Assembly (NCBI GenBank): GCA_963576565.1
Contig: OY755038.1
Location: 178,118,438-178,182,437 of the forward strand
From: Aspidapion aeneum
Taxonomy: Eukaryota > Arthropoda > Insecta > Coleoptera > Brentidae
Reading direction: 5' to 3'
DNA: 64,000 nt
Each line of letters starts with the position of its first letter. Positions within the stretch are counted from its first letter, which is position 1. Under the pieces are notes generated by a model. That model did not search any database, was not told the origin of the DNA, and worked only from the letters and a program-made list of their open reading frames with translations. Below are positions 34,752 to 46,305 of this stretch, in pieces. The position numbers and the translations under genes are program-made.

Positions 34752-35065
34752 ATTTCGTTACAATTAATTCTCGCTACTTTGTATACTGGCATTTTCATAA
34801 CAGTGTAATAGGGTTCCGAACGTGTCAATTCATTCAGCGCTTCATTACGTAACTCGCTAATAGCAGATTCTTGTTCAAAATTATGTTCTGCTAGTCTAGA
34901 ATATCATCAAGGTCTAGCTAAGTATCGGAATAATAAATTTCTTGTTCCACAACATCTACATTTTCATCTTCCGAGCTAGATTTTTAGCGTCTTCTTCTTG
35001 TTCCAAATCTTCCAACCATTTTATCCACTGATTTGAATTCTTACTGCCTGTCACGGGATGGGCCA
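34752..35065 (-). pseudogene. Acidic protein fragment, possible transposase N-terminus
   Basis: On the minus strand an ATG near 35065 opens MAHPVTGSKNSNQWIKWLED followed by an acidic stretch (EQEEDAKN, SSEDENVDVVEQEIYYSD), interrupted by frameshifts and stops. Acidic N-termini of this kind occur in piggyBac-type transposases, but no catalytic region is present and I do not identify it. It belongs to the interior of the 31477-36946 element. Confidence 0.25.
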
Positions 35066-36092
35066 TTTACCTTCAGAATGTGTAAAATAAAGCCGTAAAA
35101 AATCACAAAAAAAATAAATCGAAAAACACAAATATCACGGGGTGGTGGCATGGGGCACCATATTAACCCCATTGCGAACTTGCTTGCGAGTTACAATAAG
35201 ACTGTTGCACATAAAACAACGTAGTACACCATGATAGGCTGCAAATATTACCGTTGAAGATTACCCGAATCTACGTAGACATACCTGCGCCCACTTCGAA
35301 AATATAGGCACGCAAACCTGTCGTGGGGCATTGTATGCCCCGTGTCACCCATGCAGTGTTCACCATTTTTTCAATAGTAGACCATAATTAAAATTTCTTA
35401 TTATCTTAAAATTTAAGATGGTGGACAGAATCACAATTTATTATTCAAAATGGCGTGTTTATTCTTATTTTATAAAAATGTTTTAGTTTTTTTTAATTTG
35501 TAGAAAAGCACTACTTTTCCTCCGCAAAACAAGGTATAAATTAGTAAAATCGGTTTGGTGGTTCTCAAAAAATCTATTTTTATTTCAGTCATTGTTTTAC
35601 AGATTATACGATTGCATTGCCAATCCTGCTAGCATTCATTTCTTTATAAACTCATTATTAATGAACCGATCCTAGTAAATAAAAAAAAATTATGGTGAGA
35701 ATTGATTGTTCTTTAAATGAAGAATGTCGGAAATAATCATACTTGACCCTTCAAAGAGGCATGTTTATTCTTATTTTCAAAAAATGTTTTAGTTTTTTTT
35801 TTAATTTATAGAAAAGCACTTAATTAATTTTTATCTTTTTATGCGCGAGAAAAGTAATGTTTTCTATAAATTAAAAAAAAAACTAAAACATTTTCCGAAA
35901 ATAAGGATAAGCACGCAATCAAGTATGATTCTGTCCGACATCTTATATTCTAAGATGGTGGCAAATTTCGATTGCAATCTTTAAAGAGCAATCAATTCTC
36001 AACATGATACTTTTCATTTCAGTAAAATCGGTTTGTTAATAACGAATTTATAAGGAAATTAATGCCCACAGGATTGGTAATGCAATCGTATA

Positions 36093-36283
36093 AACATGGG
36101 CGCACCTAGGGGGGGGGGCGTTGCCCGGGCCCCCCCAAGCCTTAGATTTTTTTACATATTTTCGACATATTTCAGAAAAAAAAAACAAAAAATAGCTTAA
36201 AATTCGACATCATGAGGCTTCGGGCGCCCCCAAGAGGCCTCGCCCCCCCCCCCAAGACATATTCCTGGGTGCGCCACTGGTAT
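36093..36283. mobile_element. hAT-like MITE (diverged)
   Basis: The right end on the minus strand reads CAGTGGCGCACCCAGGAATA. The left end is a degraded version (CATGGGCGCACCTAGG), and both are followed inward by G-runs. Imperfect 8-bp flanks GTATAAAC and GTATAACC fit a hAT duplication. It sits inside the internal repeats of the 31477-36946 element. No coding capacity. Confidence 0.6.
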
Positions 36284-36948
36284 AACCTGTACAACAATGG
36301 CTGATTCAAAAATAGATTTTTTGAGAACCACCACACTGAATTTACTAATTTGCACCTCGTTGTGTGAAGGAAAAGTAGCGCTTTTCAATAAATTTAAAAA
36401 AAACTAAAACTTTGGCGGAAACTAAGAATAAACACGCCATTTTGAAAAATCAAGTATGATTCTGTCCGCCATCTCAAATTTTAAGATGGCGATAAACTTT
36501 GATCATGATCTTTAAAAAGCCATCAATTCTCACCAGGATATTTTTTATTTCATTAAAATCGGTTTCGTAGTATTGAATTTATAAGGAAATAAATGCAGAC
36601 ATGATTGGCAAGGCAATCGTATTATATGGTTGAAACAAAAATATTTTTTTTAGAACCACTGAACCAATTTTGCTAATTCGTACCTTGTTGTGCGTGGCAA
36701 GAATGCGATTTTACTAATTTAAAAAAATAATTCAGACATGTTCGCAACACGAGAATAAACGAGCATCTTTAAGGGGTACATTTTAATTTCGTCCGCCATC
36801 TTGAATTTTAGGATGGTGGACAAAAAACTACATTCAGTCGAAACTCTGATTAATTCTCGGCCAAGTGCAGTTTGTCTCATTAAAATCGATTGTATAGTTC
36901 AAAAGTTATAATGAAAAAAAAATTGTCCGGTTTTTTTTGGCCCACCTA

Positions 36949-39854
36949 ATATGTATGTATGTATGTTTGTATGTATGTATTTATGTTTGTATATTTTGTT
37001 TTTGCTCAACATGTGATGTTGTGCGCTTTTTATTTCAAAAATAAAAAATTGCGCATTTTGTGACGGTAAGTACATTTTTTACATACTTTTCTTTACATGA
37101 ACAATTGGCAGGTTTAGGTATTATTCATAATTAAACGCGCTGCCCGTAAAATTAGCCTTTTAATGTGTATGATTTTTGTTTGAATTTAACTGCTTTTGCC
37201 TCAAAAGTTTCATCACTGAAAGTTGTATTTTATATTGTCTTGGCAAAAAATGGCCGCAAAATTCATGTAGAAGAGTCGACAGGGATGACTAGGTCGCCGA
37301 TATTCTTTATAAATTTTGTAAATAATAAATTTAATGATTATAAATGTATTTTTGAATACAACCTTTTTATTTTTTTAAATACGTATTTTATTCTTGGTTA
37401 GTTTTTTAATAAAAACTTGTCTTACAAAAATATTGATTTTAAATTACACAACCGCCCCTCCCGTTCTGCCACATGTAGGTACCCCATTTTACCCCGTATG
37501 CGGGGCAATAAAAATAAAAGGATGATAGAGTTCTAAATTGCTTTAAACAAAGAGATATCATATCTAGCTATCTTAATTCCCCATTGCCCCAATGTATCAG
37601 TTTTTTCACCATTCCTAAAAAGTTACTTATTTACTTTTGATAACTTAATATTTTGCTATAACTTGAAAAAAATATATTCTGGTCAATTTAGATAGGGTAA
37701 ACAGATGAGAGGTGGACTAAGAGGAGAGACGGACCATATTTTTAGTGACTACGGCAACGCTACCTAGAACTAGAACAAATTTTGTAGTCTATCTCTTTTT
37801 TCAGAAAAGGAGAGATGGACAAGTCAACAATATTTATATAGCGAAAGCTAAAAGACAATAAATTTAAGAAAAAGCGTGCTAATCATATTAAAACGATACC
37901 AAAAAATGTTATTTGCCCTGCAAAAACATTTATTGGTTAGCTTTTAAGATATTCGCATTTAGAAAATGTAAAATAATGATTTTAAATGCAAATATCTAAA
38001 AAGCTGATATTGACCACGGTTTCTCGTTTCAACTTCAGGGGTAACTTTCCCCCAAAATCAAAATTTAGCGTTCTAGTGTTAGGTAGCACCGTTCAAACCT
38101 CCACCTTCATTTTCATTGGAAATGTATGCAAGCTTTATGGTTTCAATGTTGCCAAAGAAAAACATTAAAATGTGTTTGTCCATCTATCCTATAGTGAGTA
38201 TTTCATCTATCCTTACTTTTTTAATTTATTCACCATTTTGAGAAAAATAGTTTTCTTTAGGTTATTTTAGTTGGAGTTTAAAAATAAAACATTAGTTTAT
38301 TTTTATCACAAACATTTTAAAATATGATTCCTTACTATTCTCTTTACCCTACATTTACGTTGTTATATAGAAAAGTGTTCAGTTGTTTAAAATGATGCAT
38401 ACATTTTCCCGATTTAAGGTTGTCTTCATTTAATTTTTTTTTAATTCCGCGGTAGGATAAGTAATAAAAAAATACAGTCCCTGCTTAATTGACTGGCCTA
38501 ATATTTACACTAAAAAGTAATACACTTTTCCAGTTTTAGAATAGGTATCTTTTCTATGCATTTGCCTAAATTCGACATTGTCGAAAACCAATTTCCTCGC
38601 TTTTCCGGCTCATAGCTTTTCAGTCGAATTTTCCTGAATAAGCTGACTTTTTCCAAAGAAAAACGATATTGCAGCTTATCTTCATGCAACTTCGACGCTG
38701 GAAAATGGTTTTAATCAAACTAAATTAAGAAGAAAGTCAACGCTAGAAAAAAGTTTTGTTTAACAAAATAGCAAATGTGCTATTTTAAACACATTCTCCC
38801 TGTTCGATTTTAATTTATCTGAAAATAATAATAATAAAAGCCTATTTAAATGTAAATTTTAAACGAAACTTCGGGTTTCCCATTAGCACAGAACTACCTT
38901 GGTAAGTGCACTGAGCATTTTGCCTTTTTAACAAAATTAATGTTTCTACAAAATTTTGTGTAGCATTTATGTTACATATTCGAAACCTAATACAAAGTGC
39001 GACACTGTAAATTATAAGAGCTGTGCACTAAAAACTTTTTCAATTAATAAAATAGGCTAAATTATAATAAAAAAGACGAACCTTTTTACACTTAGCATTT
39101 AGCCATTTGCACCAACCTCCCCCAGTGTTAGTGTTAGGGGCACGCCTAAGATGAAATGTTTTGCACCGGCCTTTTTTCTGGCGTCAACTTGCTACGTGAA
39201 GTAACATTTTGGCAACACTGCTGTTTTAGCCTAACTCTTTTGTAGATTTGTAAAAAAACTATTTGCACAGATTAGTAATTTTTTTATTTAAAAAAACAAA
39301 AAATTTAAGTTTTTGTTAATTTTTGATTATTAATATGTACATTAATATCGTTTTTAAACAATTTCTGTTTTATATCGATTCGCCGGCGTTTTTTTCCATT
39401 GCTTTTTTGTGTAATTGTGGGTTTATACGTTAACTAGCAAAAGGATAACATTTTTCTGATTGAAGTCCATTCATAGAAATACGCATTTTTCCGATCGACG
39501 CGTAGGGAGTGAGGGGTTGGGAGAGGAAAGAATGAAATCTTCTGACAATAAAGTGATTTGATTTAAATGTTAGGTTAGGGTAATAATTTAAAATACCAGA
39601 TTAACATCTTTTATTGTTTGCGCCAAATTAGTTATAGATATATACCAAGGTAGGATTGCCAACCCATCTTGATTTTTTAGGGATGTCCTGATTTTAAGGA
39701 AAATGATCTGCATCCTGATGACATATCAGGGCAGAAAATCTCATGACTCATGAAGCATTCTGACAAAAAGCCAATTAAAATCAGATACATAAGAATCCCA
39801 CTTCTATTGACCAGATGGTCCTTCCTTTTTTTAATGGAAAAAACTTGATTTTTG
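36949..39854. other. AT-rich intergenic DNA, no gene seen
   Basis: It starts with a short degenerate TATG/TATT run. CCCCGTATGCGGGG at about 37492-37505 is a small palindrome resembling others at 31836 and 35323. Otherwise only short open frames without recognisable similarity. Confidence 0.5.
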
Positions 39855-40218
39855 TATACAGGGTGTCCCAGATAAAAGCTACTATACATGGGGTCTTATA
39901 GGAATTTCGGAAACGGTAATAAGAGATACAATTTTGGTTACATGATAACAAGTTGCGCTATTCCGCACCGAATCAGATATTGTATCGAAATTAAAAATAT
40001 TAACAGTGGTTTTCAAAATATCGAGCAAAAACTAAAAATTGTTTGTTTTTGAAAAATTCAAATTATAATGCCTAAAAAAATTCGTTGACCTTATTTGATT
40101 GACCGCAGTCGCTATCATCTAATTTTATTAATTTGTTTGTTAGTTGACGACAAAATTTAAATTTTTTAAAAAACACAGTTTATAGTGTTTTTTTATATTT
40201 TGAAAATCCCTGTAAATA

Positions 40219-40254
40219 TTTTAGCTCACACATATACTATACTGTAGTCGTGTG
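40219..40254. repeat. Hairpin AGCTCACAC...GTGTGAGCT, left copy
   Basis: Nine-base arms AGCTCACAC and GTGTGAGCT enclose 18 bases. The same module, with a slightly longer loop, recurs at about 42864-42904 on the other side of the microsatellite. Confidence 0.75.
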
Positions 40255-40289
40255 AGCTATGGTGATCCTAATGTTTTCAAAAAAAAAAA

Positions 40290-40290
40290 A

Positions 40291-40325
<35 letters not shown>

Positions 40326-40350
40326 GGTCCGGTCCGGTCCGGTCCGGTCC
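40290..40350. repeat. (GTCT)n then (GGTCC)5 tract
   Basis: GTCT repeats from about 40290 run into five GGTCC units (40326-40350), which pass without interruption into GGTTC. Confidence 0.9.
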
Positions 40351-42580
40351 GGTTCGGTTCGGTTCGGTTCGGTTCGGTTCGGTTCGGTTCGGTTCGGTTC
40401 GGTTCGGTTCGGTTCGGTTCGGTTCGGTTCGGTTCGGTTCGGTTCGGTTCGGTTCGGTTCGGTTCGGTTCGGTTCGGTTCGGTTCGGTTCGGTTCGGTTC
40501 GGTTCGGTTCGGTTCGGTTCGGTTCGGTTCGGTTCGGTTCGGTTCGGTTCGGTTCGGTTCGGTTCGGTTCGGTTCGGTTCGGTTCGGTTCGGTTCGGTTC
40601 GGTTCGGTTCGGTTCGGTTCGGTTCGGTTCGGTTCGGTTCGGTTCGGTTCGGTTCGGTTCGGTTCGGTTCGGTTCGGTTCGGTTCGGTTCGGTTCGGTTC
40701 GGTTCGGTTCGGTTCGGTTCGGTTCGGTTCGGTTCGGTTCGGTTCGGTTCGGTTCGGTTCGGTTCGGTTCGGTTCGGTTCGGTTCGGTTCGGTTCGGTTC
40801 GGTTCGGTTCGGTTCGGTTCGGTTCGGTTCGGTTCGGTTCGGTTCGGTTCGGTTCGGTTCGGTTCGGTTCGGTTCGGTTCGGTTCGGTTCGGTTCGGTTC
40901 GGTTCGGTTCGGTTCGGTTCGGTTCGGTTCGGTTCGGTTCGGTTCGGTTCGGTTCGGTTCGGTTCGGTTCGGTTCGGTTCGGTTCGGTTCGGTTCGGTTC
41001 GGTTCGGTTCGGTTCGGTTCGGTTCGGTTCGGTTCGGTTCGGTTCGGTTCGGTTCGGTTCGGTTCGGTTCGGTTCGGTTCGGTTCGGTTCGGTTCGGTTC
41101 GGTTCGGTTCGGTTCGGTTCGGTTCGGTTCGGTTCGGTTCGGTTCGGTTCGGTTCGGTTCGGTTCGGTTCGGTTCGGTTCGGTTCGGTTCGGTTCGGTTC
41201 GGTTCGGTTCGGTTCGGTTCGGTTCGGTTCGGTTCGGTTCGGTTCGGTTCGGTTCGGTTCGGTTCGGTTCGGTTCGGTTCGGTTCGGTTCGGTTCGGTTC
41301 GGTTCGGTTCGGTTCGGTTCGGTTCGGTTCGGTTCGGTTCGGTTCGGTTCGGTTCGGTTCGGTTCGGTTCGGTTCGGTTCGGTTCGGTTCGGTTCGGTTC
41401 GGTTCGGTTCGGTTCGGTTCGGTTCGGTTCGGTTCGGTTCGGTTCGGTTCGGTTCGGTTCGGTTCGGTTCGGTTCGGTTCGGTTCGGTTCGGTTCGGTTC
41501 GGTTCGGTTCGGTTCGGTTCGGTTCGGTTCGGTTCGGTTCGGTTCGGTTCGGTTCGGTTCGGTTCGGTTCGGTTCGGTTCGGTTCGGTTCGGTTCGGTTC
41601 GGTTCGGTTCGGTTCGGTTCGGTTCGGTTCGGTTCGGTTCGGTTCGGTTCGGTTCGGTTCGGTTCGGTTCGGTTCGGTTCGGTTCGGTTCGGTTCGGTTC
41701 GGTTCGGTTCGGTTCGGTTCGGTTCGGTTCGGTTCGGTTCGGTTCGGTTCGGTTCGGTTCGGTTCGGTTCGGTTCGGTTCGGTTCGGTTCGGTTCGGTTC
41801 GGTTCGGTTCGGTTCGGTTCGGTTCGGTTCGGTTCGGTTCGGTTCGGTTCGGTTCGGTTCGGTTCGGTTCGGTTCGGTTCGGTTCGGTTCGGTTCGGTTC
41901 GGTTCGGTTCGGTTCGGTTCGGTTCGGTTCGGTTCGGTTCGGTTCGGTTCGGTTCGGTTCGGTTCGGTTCGGTTCGGTTCGGTTCGGTTCGGTTCGGTTC
42001 GGTTCGGTTCGGTTCGGTTCGGTTCGGTTCGGTTCGGTTCGGTTCGGTTCGGTTCGGTTCGGTTCGGTTCGGTTCGGTTCGGTTCGGTTCGGTTCGGTTC
42101 GGTTCGGTTCGGTTCGGTTCGGTTCGGTTCGGTTCGGTTCGGTTCGGTTCGGTTCGGTTCGGTTCGGTTCGGTTCGGTTCGGTTCGGTTCGGTTCGGTTC
42201 GGTTCGGTTCGGTTCGGTTCGGTTCGGTTCGGTTCGGTTCGGTTCGGTTCGGTTCGGTTCGGTTCGGTTCGGTTCGGTTCGGTTCGGTTCGGTTCGGTTC
42301 GGTTCGGTTCGGTTCGGTTCGGTTCGGTTCGGTTCGGTTCGGTTCGGTTCGGTTCGGTTCGGTTCGGTTCGGTTCGGTTCGGTTCGGTTCGGTTCGGTTC
42401 GGTTCGGTTCGGTTCGGTTCGGTTCGGTTCGGTTCGGTTCGGTTCGGTTCGGTTCGGTTCGGTTCGGTTCGGTTCGGTTCGGTTCGGTTCGGTTCGGTTC
42501 GGTTCGGTTCGGTTCGGTTCGGTTCGGTTCGGTTCGGTTCGGTTCGGTTCGGTTCGGTTCGGTTCGGTTCGGTTCGGTTC
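40351..42580. repeat. (GGTTC)446 perfect pentanucleotide satellite
   Basis: About 2,230 bp of uninterrupted GGTTC, equivalently (TTCGG)n or (CCGAA)n. I see no substitution anywhere. All frames on both strands stay open (FGSVR or RTEPN repeats), which explains the very long open frames here; they are not genes. The unit in the phase TTCGG differs by one base from the arthropod telomere unit TTAGG. Confidence 0.97.
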
Positions 42581-42863
42581 GGTTTGATTTTAATGAAATT
42601 TGGTACCTAGGCTGGGGCGTGGGTCGAGATCGTCCCATTTAAAAATGAACAAAATCCACCGAACACAAACCAAATAAAAGGGTGGGGGTAGATTTCAAAA
42701 ATTAGAGTTTAAGTAAACATATGGCGTTGAGTCCGGAGTTTAACAAAATACATTTTAGTTTTTGTTTTTTTTTTTAAGTCAAAACACGGCTTGTGTGGTA
42801 TCAAACAAAAGGTAATTTAGTCTGGAGTTGAATAAAATATATTTCAGTTTTTAGTTATATTAG

Positions 42864-42904
42864 CTCACACGTACACTATAACTATAGTACCTAGTGTGAG
42901 CTTA
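42864..42904. repeat. Hairpin AGCTCACAC...GTGTGAGCT, right copy
   Basis: This is the partner of the hairpin at 40219-40254. Both loops contain ACTATA and a GTAGT/TAGT word. Confidence 0.7.
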
Positions 42905-43042
42905 GGGGCCCATATATTGGCAGAGTATTTAATTTCGGTACAACATCTAGTTGAGCTCGAAATAGCGGAACTTATTTCTTATTTAAGTAAAATTTTATCT
43001 CTTACCGATTTCGAAATCTTTATCTGGGCACCCTGTATATAT

Positions 43043-43494
43043 AACATAGGTCACTTGAATATTTTATTTGCTCATCTATCTGTTCCAAAACATTTAAAAC
43101 TGTCGTTTGAAAAACTTCAAATTTTCCATTTTTTCGAAGTGGTTGCTTCTATTCCATAATCTTCTTTGAAAACCCTCCGGAACCACCTCTAAAATATCCA
43201 AGTCATGTTTTTTAAATATACGATTTTTTAAATTTGTGTACCAAAAACATAACAACCGTATCTTTTTGAAGTTAGGTTTAAATTTAGGAAAGCGCTAGGG
43301 AGTCAAAAATGAGACCCTAGATTTCGGGCATGCCTAAGGTAATTTAGCGGATACCTACCTAAGAACCATAACAAACGAAACATTCCCCTAACCTAAAGTT
43401 AGGTGGCACCTAGTGCTAGGTGATCTCTAAATATGTTGCTGCAAATGGCTTATTATCACTTATGAATTGGATGGTCACAATATATGCACTAATT
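43043..43494. other. Non-coding DNA, no gene seen
   Basis: No recognisable frame. It contains repeated short words around CTAGG and AGGTAA only. Confidence 0.5.
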
Positions 43495-43765
43495 GTCGTA
43501 AACTGGTCGTAAATTTTTCGTGAAAAAAAAAATTGTTGGCGCCACCCGTTTTCCTAGAAAGGGGTGGTTATGCCAAGTTGAGACTCAACTAGCACTGTCA
43601 CAAGAAAAAAAAATATTTTTAAAAAAAGTAACCTGGAATAATAGTAAATTTGTCGTAAATTTTTCGTGAGGGAAAAAAAATTGTGGCGTCTTTCGTTCTC
43701 TCAGAAATGGATGATAATGCTAAGTTGAGACTTAACTTAGCACTACTATCATTGAAAAAACTAGA
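43495..43765. repeat. Two-copy tandem repeat, period about 149 bp
   Basis: GTCGTAAATTTTTCGTGA occurs at about 43497 and 43647. Each copy continues with an A-run, a TTGTGGCG-like word, TAGAAA/CAGAAA and a small palindrome (AGTTGAGACTCAACT in the first, AAGTTGAGACTTAACTT in the second). The second copy is diverged. Confidence 0.65.
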
Positions 43766-45372
43766 ATGTTAAAAAACTGATCTATCTATTGAAAATTCTT
43801 TCGAAAATGGGAGGTAGTATTAATGTAAATATTCGTTGCCCTCTGTATGTTTTAATGTATCAAGCTAATGCAATGTTTTTTCGTTGTTTTAGAAACTAGG
43901 AAAAAAAGCGCATTTCTCGAGAAATATTACTTTGTCACTTTAACGCCAACCAATTTTTGTTAAATAACTGAACGATCACTGATATTTATACTGGAAATGT
44001 CAAACTACTTACAGCCAGTTTGCGGGAAAACGGAGGGTACGACCAAAAATTTATGACAAATTGACTACAATTAATACATATATTGCCAATATCCATTGCT
44101 AAAGTTGAGCCCAGTCTTGCCAGAAATAAGGTAATTACCGGAATCTACAGTTATTTTGGCCATCATTTGTTAATATGTAATTTTTAATTACAAACACTAT
44201 AATCTACGGTAATTTTTTAAGACGGCACACAACAATTTCAAAAACAAAAGAACGTTATACCTTTGTGCCAAATTTCACTTGGACTTCATGTCATTGTGAA
44301 TGTAGCATGATAAAAGAAGAAGCCAATAGCCAATAAACATGACATGGAGTAGTAGTTTATGTTGGTTTGACGCATTTATAATATATATGTGTTTATTCTA
44401 TGCTTAATAGAGTGCTTTAGTGTTAGGCACTATTGGTTGGTTATGCAAAATAGTCTTTAAGGTTGATTTATACCGATAGGTTTACTGTGATTTAGAACAG
44501 TTATAGCTTGCACGCAGCTTGTTCAGCAGATCGAGTATCTAGAAACGATGTCCTATGACTAAAAGGTTTATAGGAAGGTTAGTTATTTTTTCATTAGAAA
44601 AAAAAAATATGTAATTTTGTCAAAATTATTATTGAAACCTCCGGTATAGGGGGGGTTGGTTCGTAGGTGCGCTCATGGTTCACTAAAGACCAAATTATTA
44701 TGAATAACCTAACCTTTCTTGTAGTTTTTACTTATGTTTACAATATTTTTTTTCACCCTTAAACGTGCAAGCCACTTTTTCGAAAATCGCGACGTAATAA
44801 AAGAAACGACGTGTCATATCACTATTGAACAGTCAATTTTTGTTAACTTTGTTTTGGGATACTTTTCCTAATTTTTTCTGTTAAACATTGAGAAATTTGA
44901 TTATTTTACAAAAACTATAGGAGTAATATTAATTAATAAATGTTAGCTACAGGTACCTTCAAAGACGATTGAATATTTCTTCTTCCGGTAACTTTCTATT
45001 TCTATCGCAAAAAACCAAATTTGTGACCTTAAACTGAACCGAACCAACTGCTGCAAGTTCAGTCACCCTGTCTGTATTTGTCACATTTTTGGAAAGTACA
45101 ATTTTTTCTCTGTATCTTAATTAAGACACGTCTAAGTGTAAAATCTTTATTATAGAACTTTGACGTATTGGACTTGACCGAAGTAAAAGCGACAAATCCT
45201 AAATGGATAGAAAAAAATATATATATCGCACCCCCGCTTAAAAAATAGTCACATCTCAAAAAACATTGTTTTGAGAAAATCGCTGTTAAAGAATTTAGTT
45301 CATTATAGAGATTCATTTTTCACTTACATGACAAATTACGAGTTAACATGTTATTTTATATCAACAGGAACC

Positions 45373-45373
<1 letters not shown>
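43766..45373. other. AT-rich intergenic DNA, no gene seen
   Basis: Only short open frames without similarity to known families. Words around GTCACA recur from 45050 onward. Confidence 0.5.

Positions 45374-45375
<2 letters not shown>

Positions 45376-45425
<50 letters not shown>
45376..45425. repeat. Poly(A) tract, about 50 bp
   Basis: An uninterrupted A run, followed by ACAAAAACCC. It could be the tail of a retroposed copy on the plus strand, but no source gene is recognisable upstream and no flanking duplication is evident. Confidence 0.9.
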
Positions 45426-45426
<1 letters not shown>

Positions 45427-45887
45427 AAAAACCCGATATTGTGACACTTTTTTAGAACTATAGCAACTGGGAATGTGTATTCTCTAATAAATTCACAAGA
45501 TTTTTTTCCTTATTTTCCTTAATTCTAAGTACACTGAACAATTCGAAAAAACAGTCACAACACAAAAAAGAACAGTATTTTACTTGTTATATGGGTCAGA
45601 TTTAACCAATAGTTCACACGAAAACCTTTACAACTCGAAATGTGACTCTTTTCAGGATGAAACTCCACGTTCACGCTGTTATAAAGTTAAAAGTGACACT
45701 GTAAAAGAACGCATCCTCAGCTAAACTGGACAAAATAAAAGAGTCACATCGCCATTTCGTGGTGAATTGTCGAAACATAAATATGACGCTTTTATGGAAG
45801 AAAGTACAAGTTATTTCGATGATGGCGGCAGGTTTATCTCAATAAGGACGATTTTTGAGTTGTAACTTTTTTTCAGCGGTTGTGCGA
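45426..45887. other. Non-coding DNA, no gene seen
   Basis: No gene. AGTCACA or GTGACACT words recur in both orientations. Confidence 0.45.
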
Positions 45888-46305
45888 TATATTTTTCTTT
45901 CTTTAATTTCACTTATTGTTTATAGTTTTAGGTCCTTGCATTATTTGCAATTTGGTATTTGATAATTATATTGGGAATCGCCCATTGCGATCAGAAATTT
46001 TAAAACACGAAAAGGTTCTTTACGTCTAATTTGAGTTGTTATACCTTTGACAGTGAGAAAGAAGAAATATAGAGATCAGTTGGATGACTTGGTCGAGTTA
46101 ATACCCTGAGAATTTCTCGTTCTTGTATTGAGACACCGCGCACCTGCACAGATAAAAGCTTTCCGAAAATGTATGTGTGGCCTTCGGTAGTTGCTTATAA
46201 TTTTGCGTACAGAGCAAGAGGTTCCGGTTTCGAATCCCGGCCGAAGACAGAAAAGCTTTCTCCTTATTTTTCTTTCTTTAATTTCACTTGTTGTTTATAG
46301 TTTTT
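45888..46305. repeat. ~40-bp direct repeats flanking a SINE-like insertion
   Basis: TTTTTCTTTCTTTAATTTCA followed by CTTATTGTTTATAGTTTT (45891-45930) recurs with one change at about 46267-46306. The interval holds the tRNA-like segment. Forty bases is long for a retroposon target duplication. Confidence 0.6.
46178..46250 (+). mobile_element. tRNA-derived SINE head (pol III A and B box)
   Basis: TGGCCTTCGGTAG (46178-46190) resembles an A box and GGTTTCGAATCCC (46226-46238) closely matches a B box; the spacing of about 35 bases is right. CTTCGG near the start can pair with CCGAAG near the end, like an acceptor stem, and CCGG pairs across the T loop. D and anticodon arms do not fold convincingly, so it is a tRNA-like SINE head rather than a functional tRNA. 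Low-complexity T/C sequence follows. Confidence 0.5.

Larger units (their letters stand above)
31477..36946. mobile_element. 5.5-kb element with ~320-bp terminal inverted repeats, TA duplication
   Basis: 31477-31797 is the inverted counterpart of 36630-36946. Both ends read GGTGGGC plus an A-run, then CCG. Further in both have AACTTTTGAAC, CAAACTGCACTTGG, AGATGG/GGATGG, CGTTTATT and CAACAAGGTA. TA (31475-31476, 36947-36948) abuts both ends and the flank on each side is TATG microsatellite, so it inserted into the array. Related copies of the terminal sequence lie internally in alternating orientation at about 35365-35690, 35700-36090 and 36285-36625. No intact transposase is present. Confidence 0.7.
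39855..43042. mobile_element. Inverted-repeat element carrying the GGTTC array
   Basis: The left end TATACAGGGTGTCCCAGATA (39855 on) is matched by the reverse complement of the right end, with TTTATCTGGGCACCCTGTAT near 43018-43037. Inward similarity continues for about 150 bp (GGTAATAAGAGATA against GGTAAGAGATAAA; GCGCTATTCCGC against CCGCTATTTCG; GTATCGAAATTAAA against GTACCGAAATTAAA). Such termini with TA flanks are common among non-autonomous Tc1/mariner-type insect elements. Inside lie two hairpins (40219-40254 and 42864-42904), a GTCT run and the long pentamer array. Confidence 0.55.

Noticed and set aside
38850..38900. ACGAAACTTCGG as a possible hammerhead core
   Set aside because: No upstream CTGANGA and no helix I partner.
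40252..42642. Open frames of nearly 800 codons on both strands (FGSVR and RTEPN repeats)
   Set aside because: A pentamer without stop codons stays open in every frame on both strands. There is no start context, and composition is fixed by the repeat.
45376..45425. Poly(A) tract as evidence of a processed pseudogene
   Set aside because: No recognisable coding sequence precedes it and no flanking duplication was found; it could also be simple-repeat expansion.
46178..46250. Functional tRNA gene
   Set aside because: A and B boxes are present, but the D and anticodon arms do not fold and the spacing is short; SINE head preferred.
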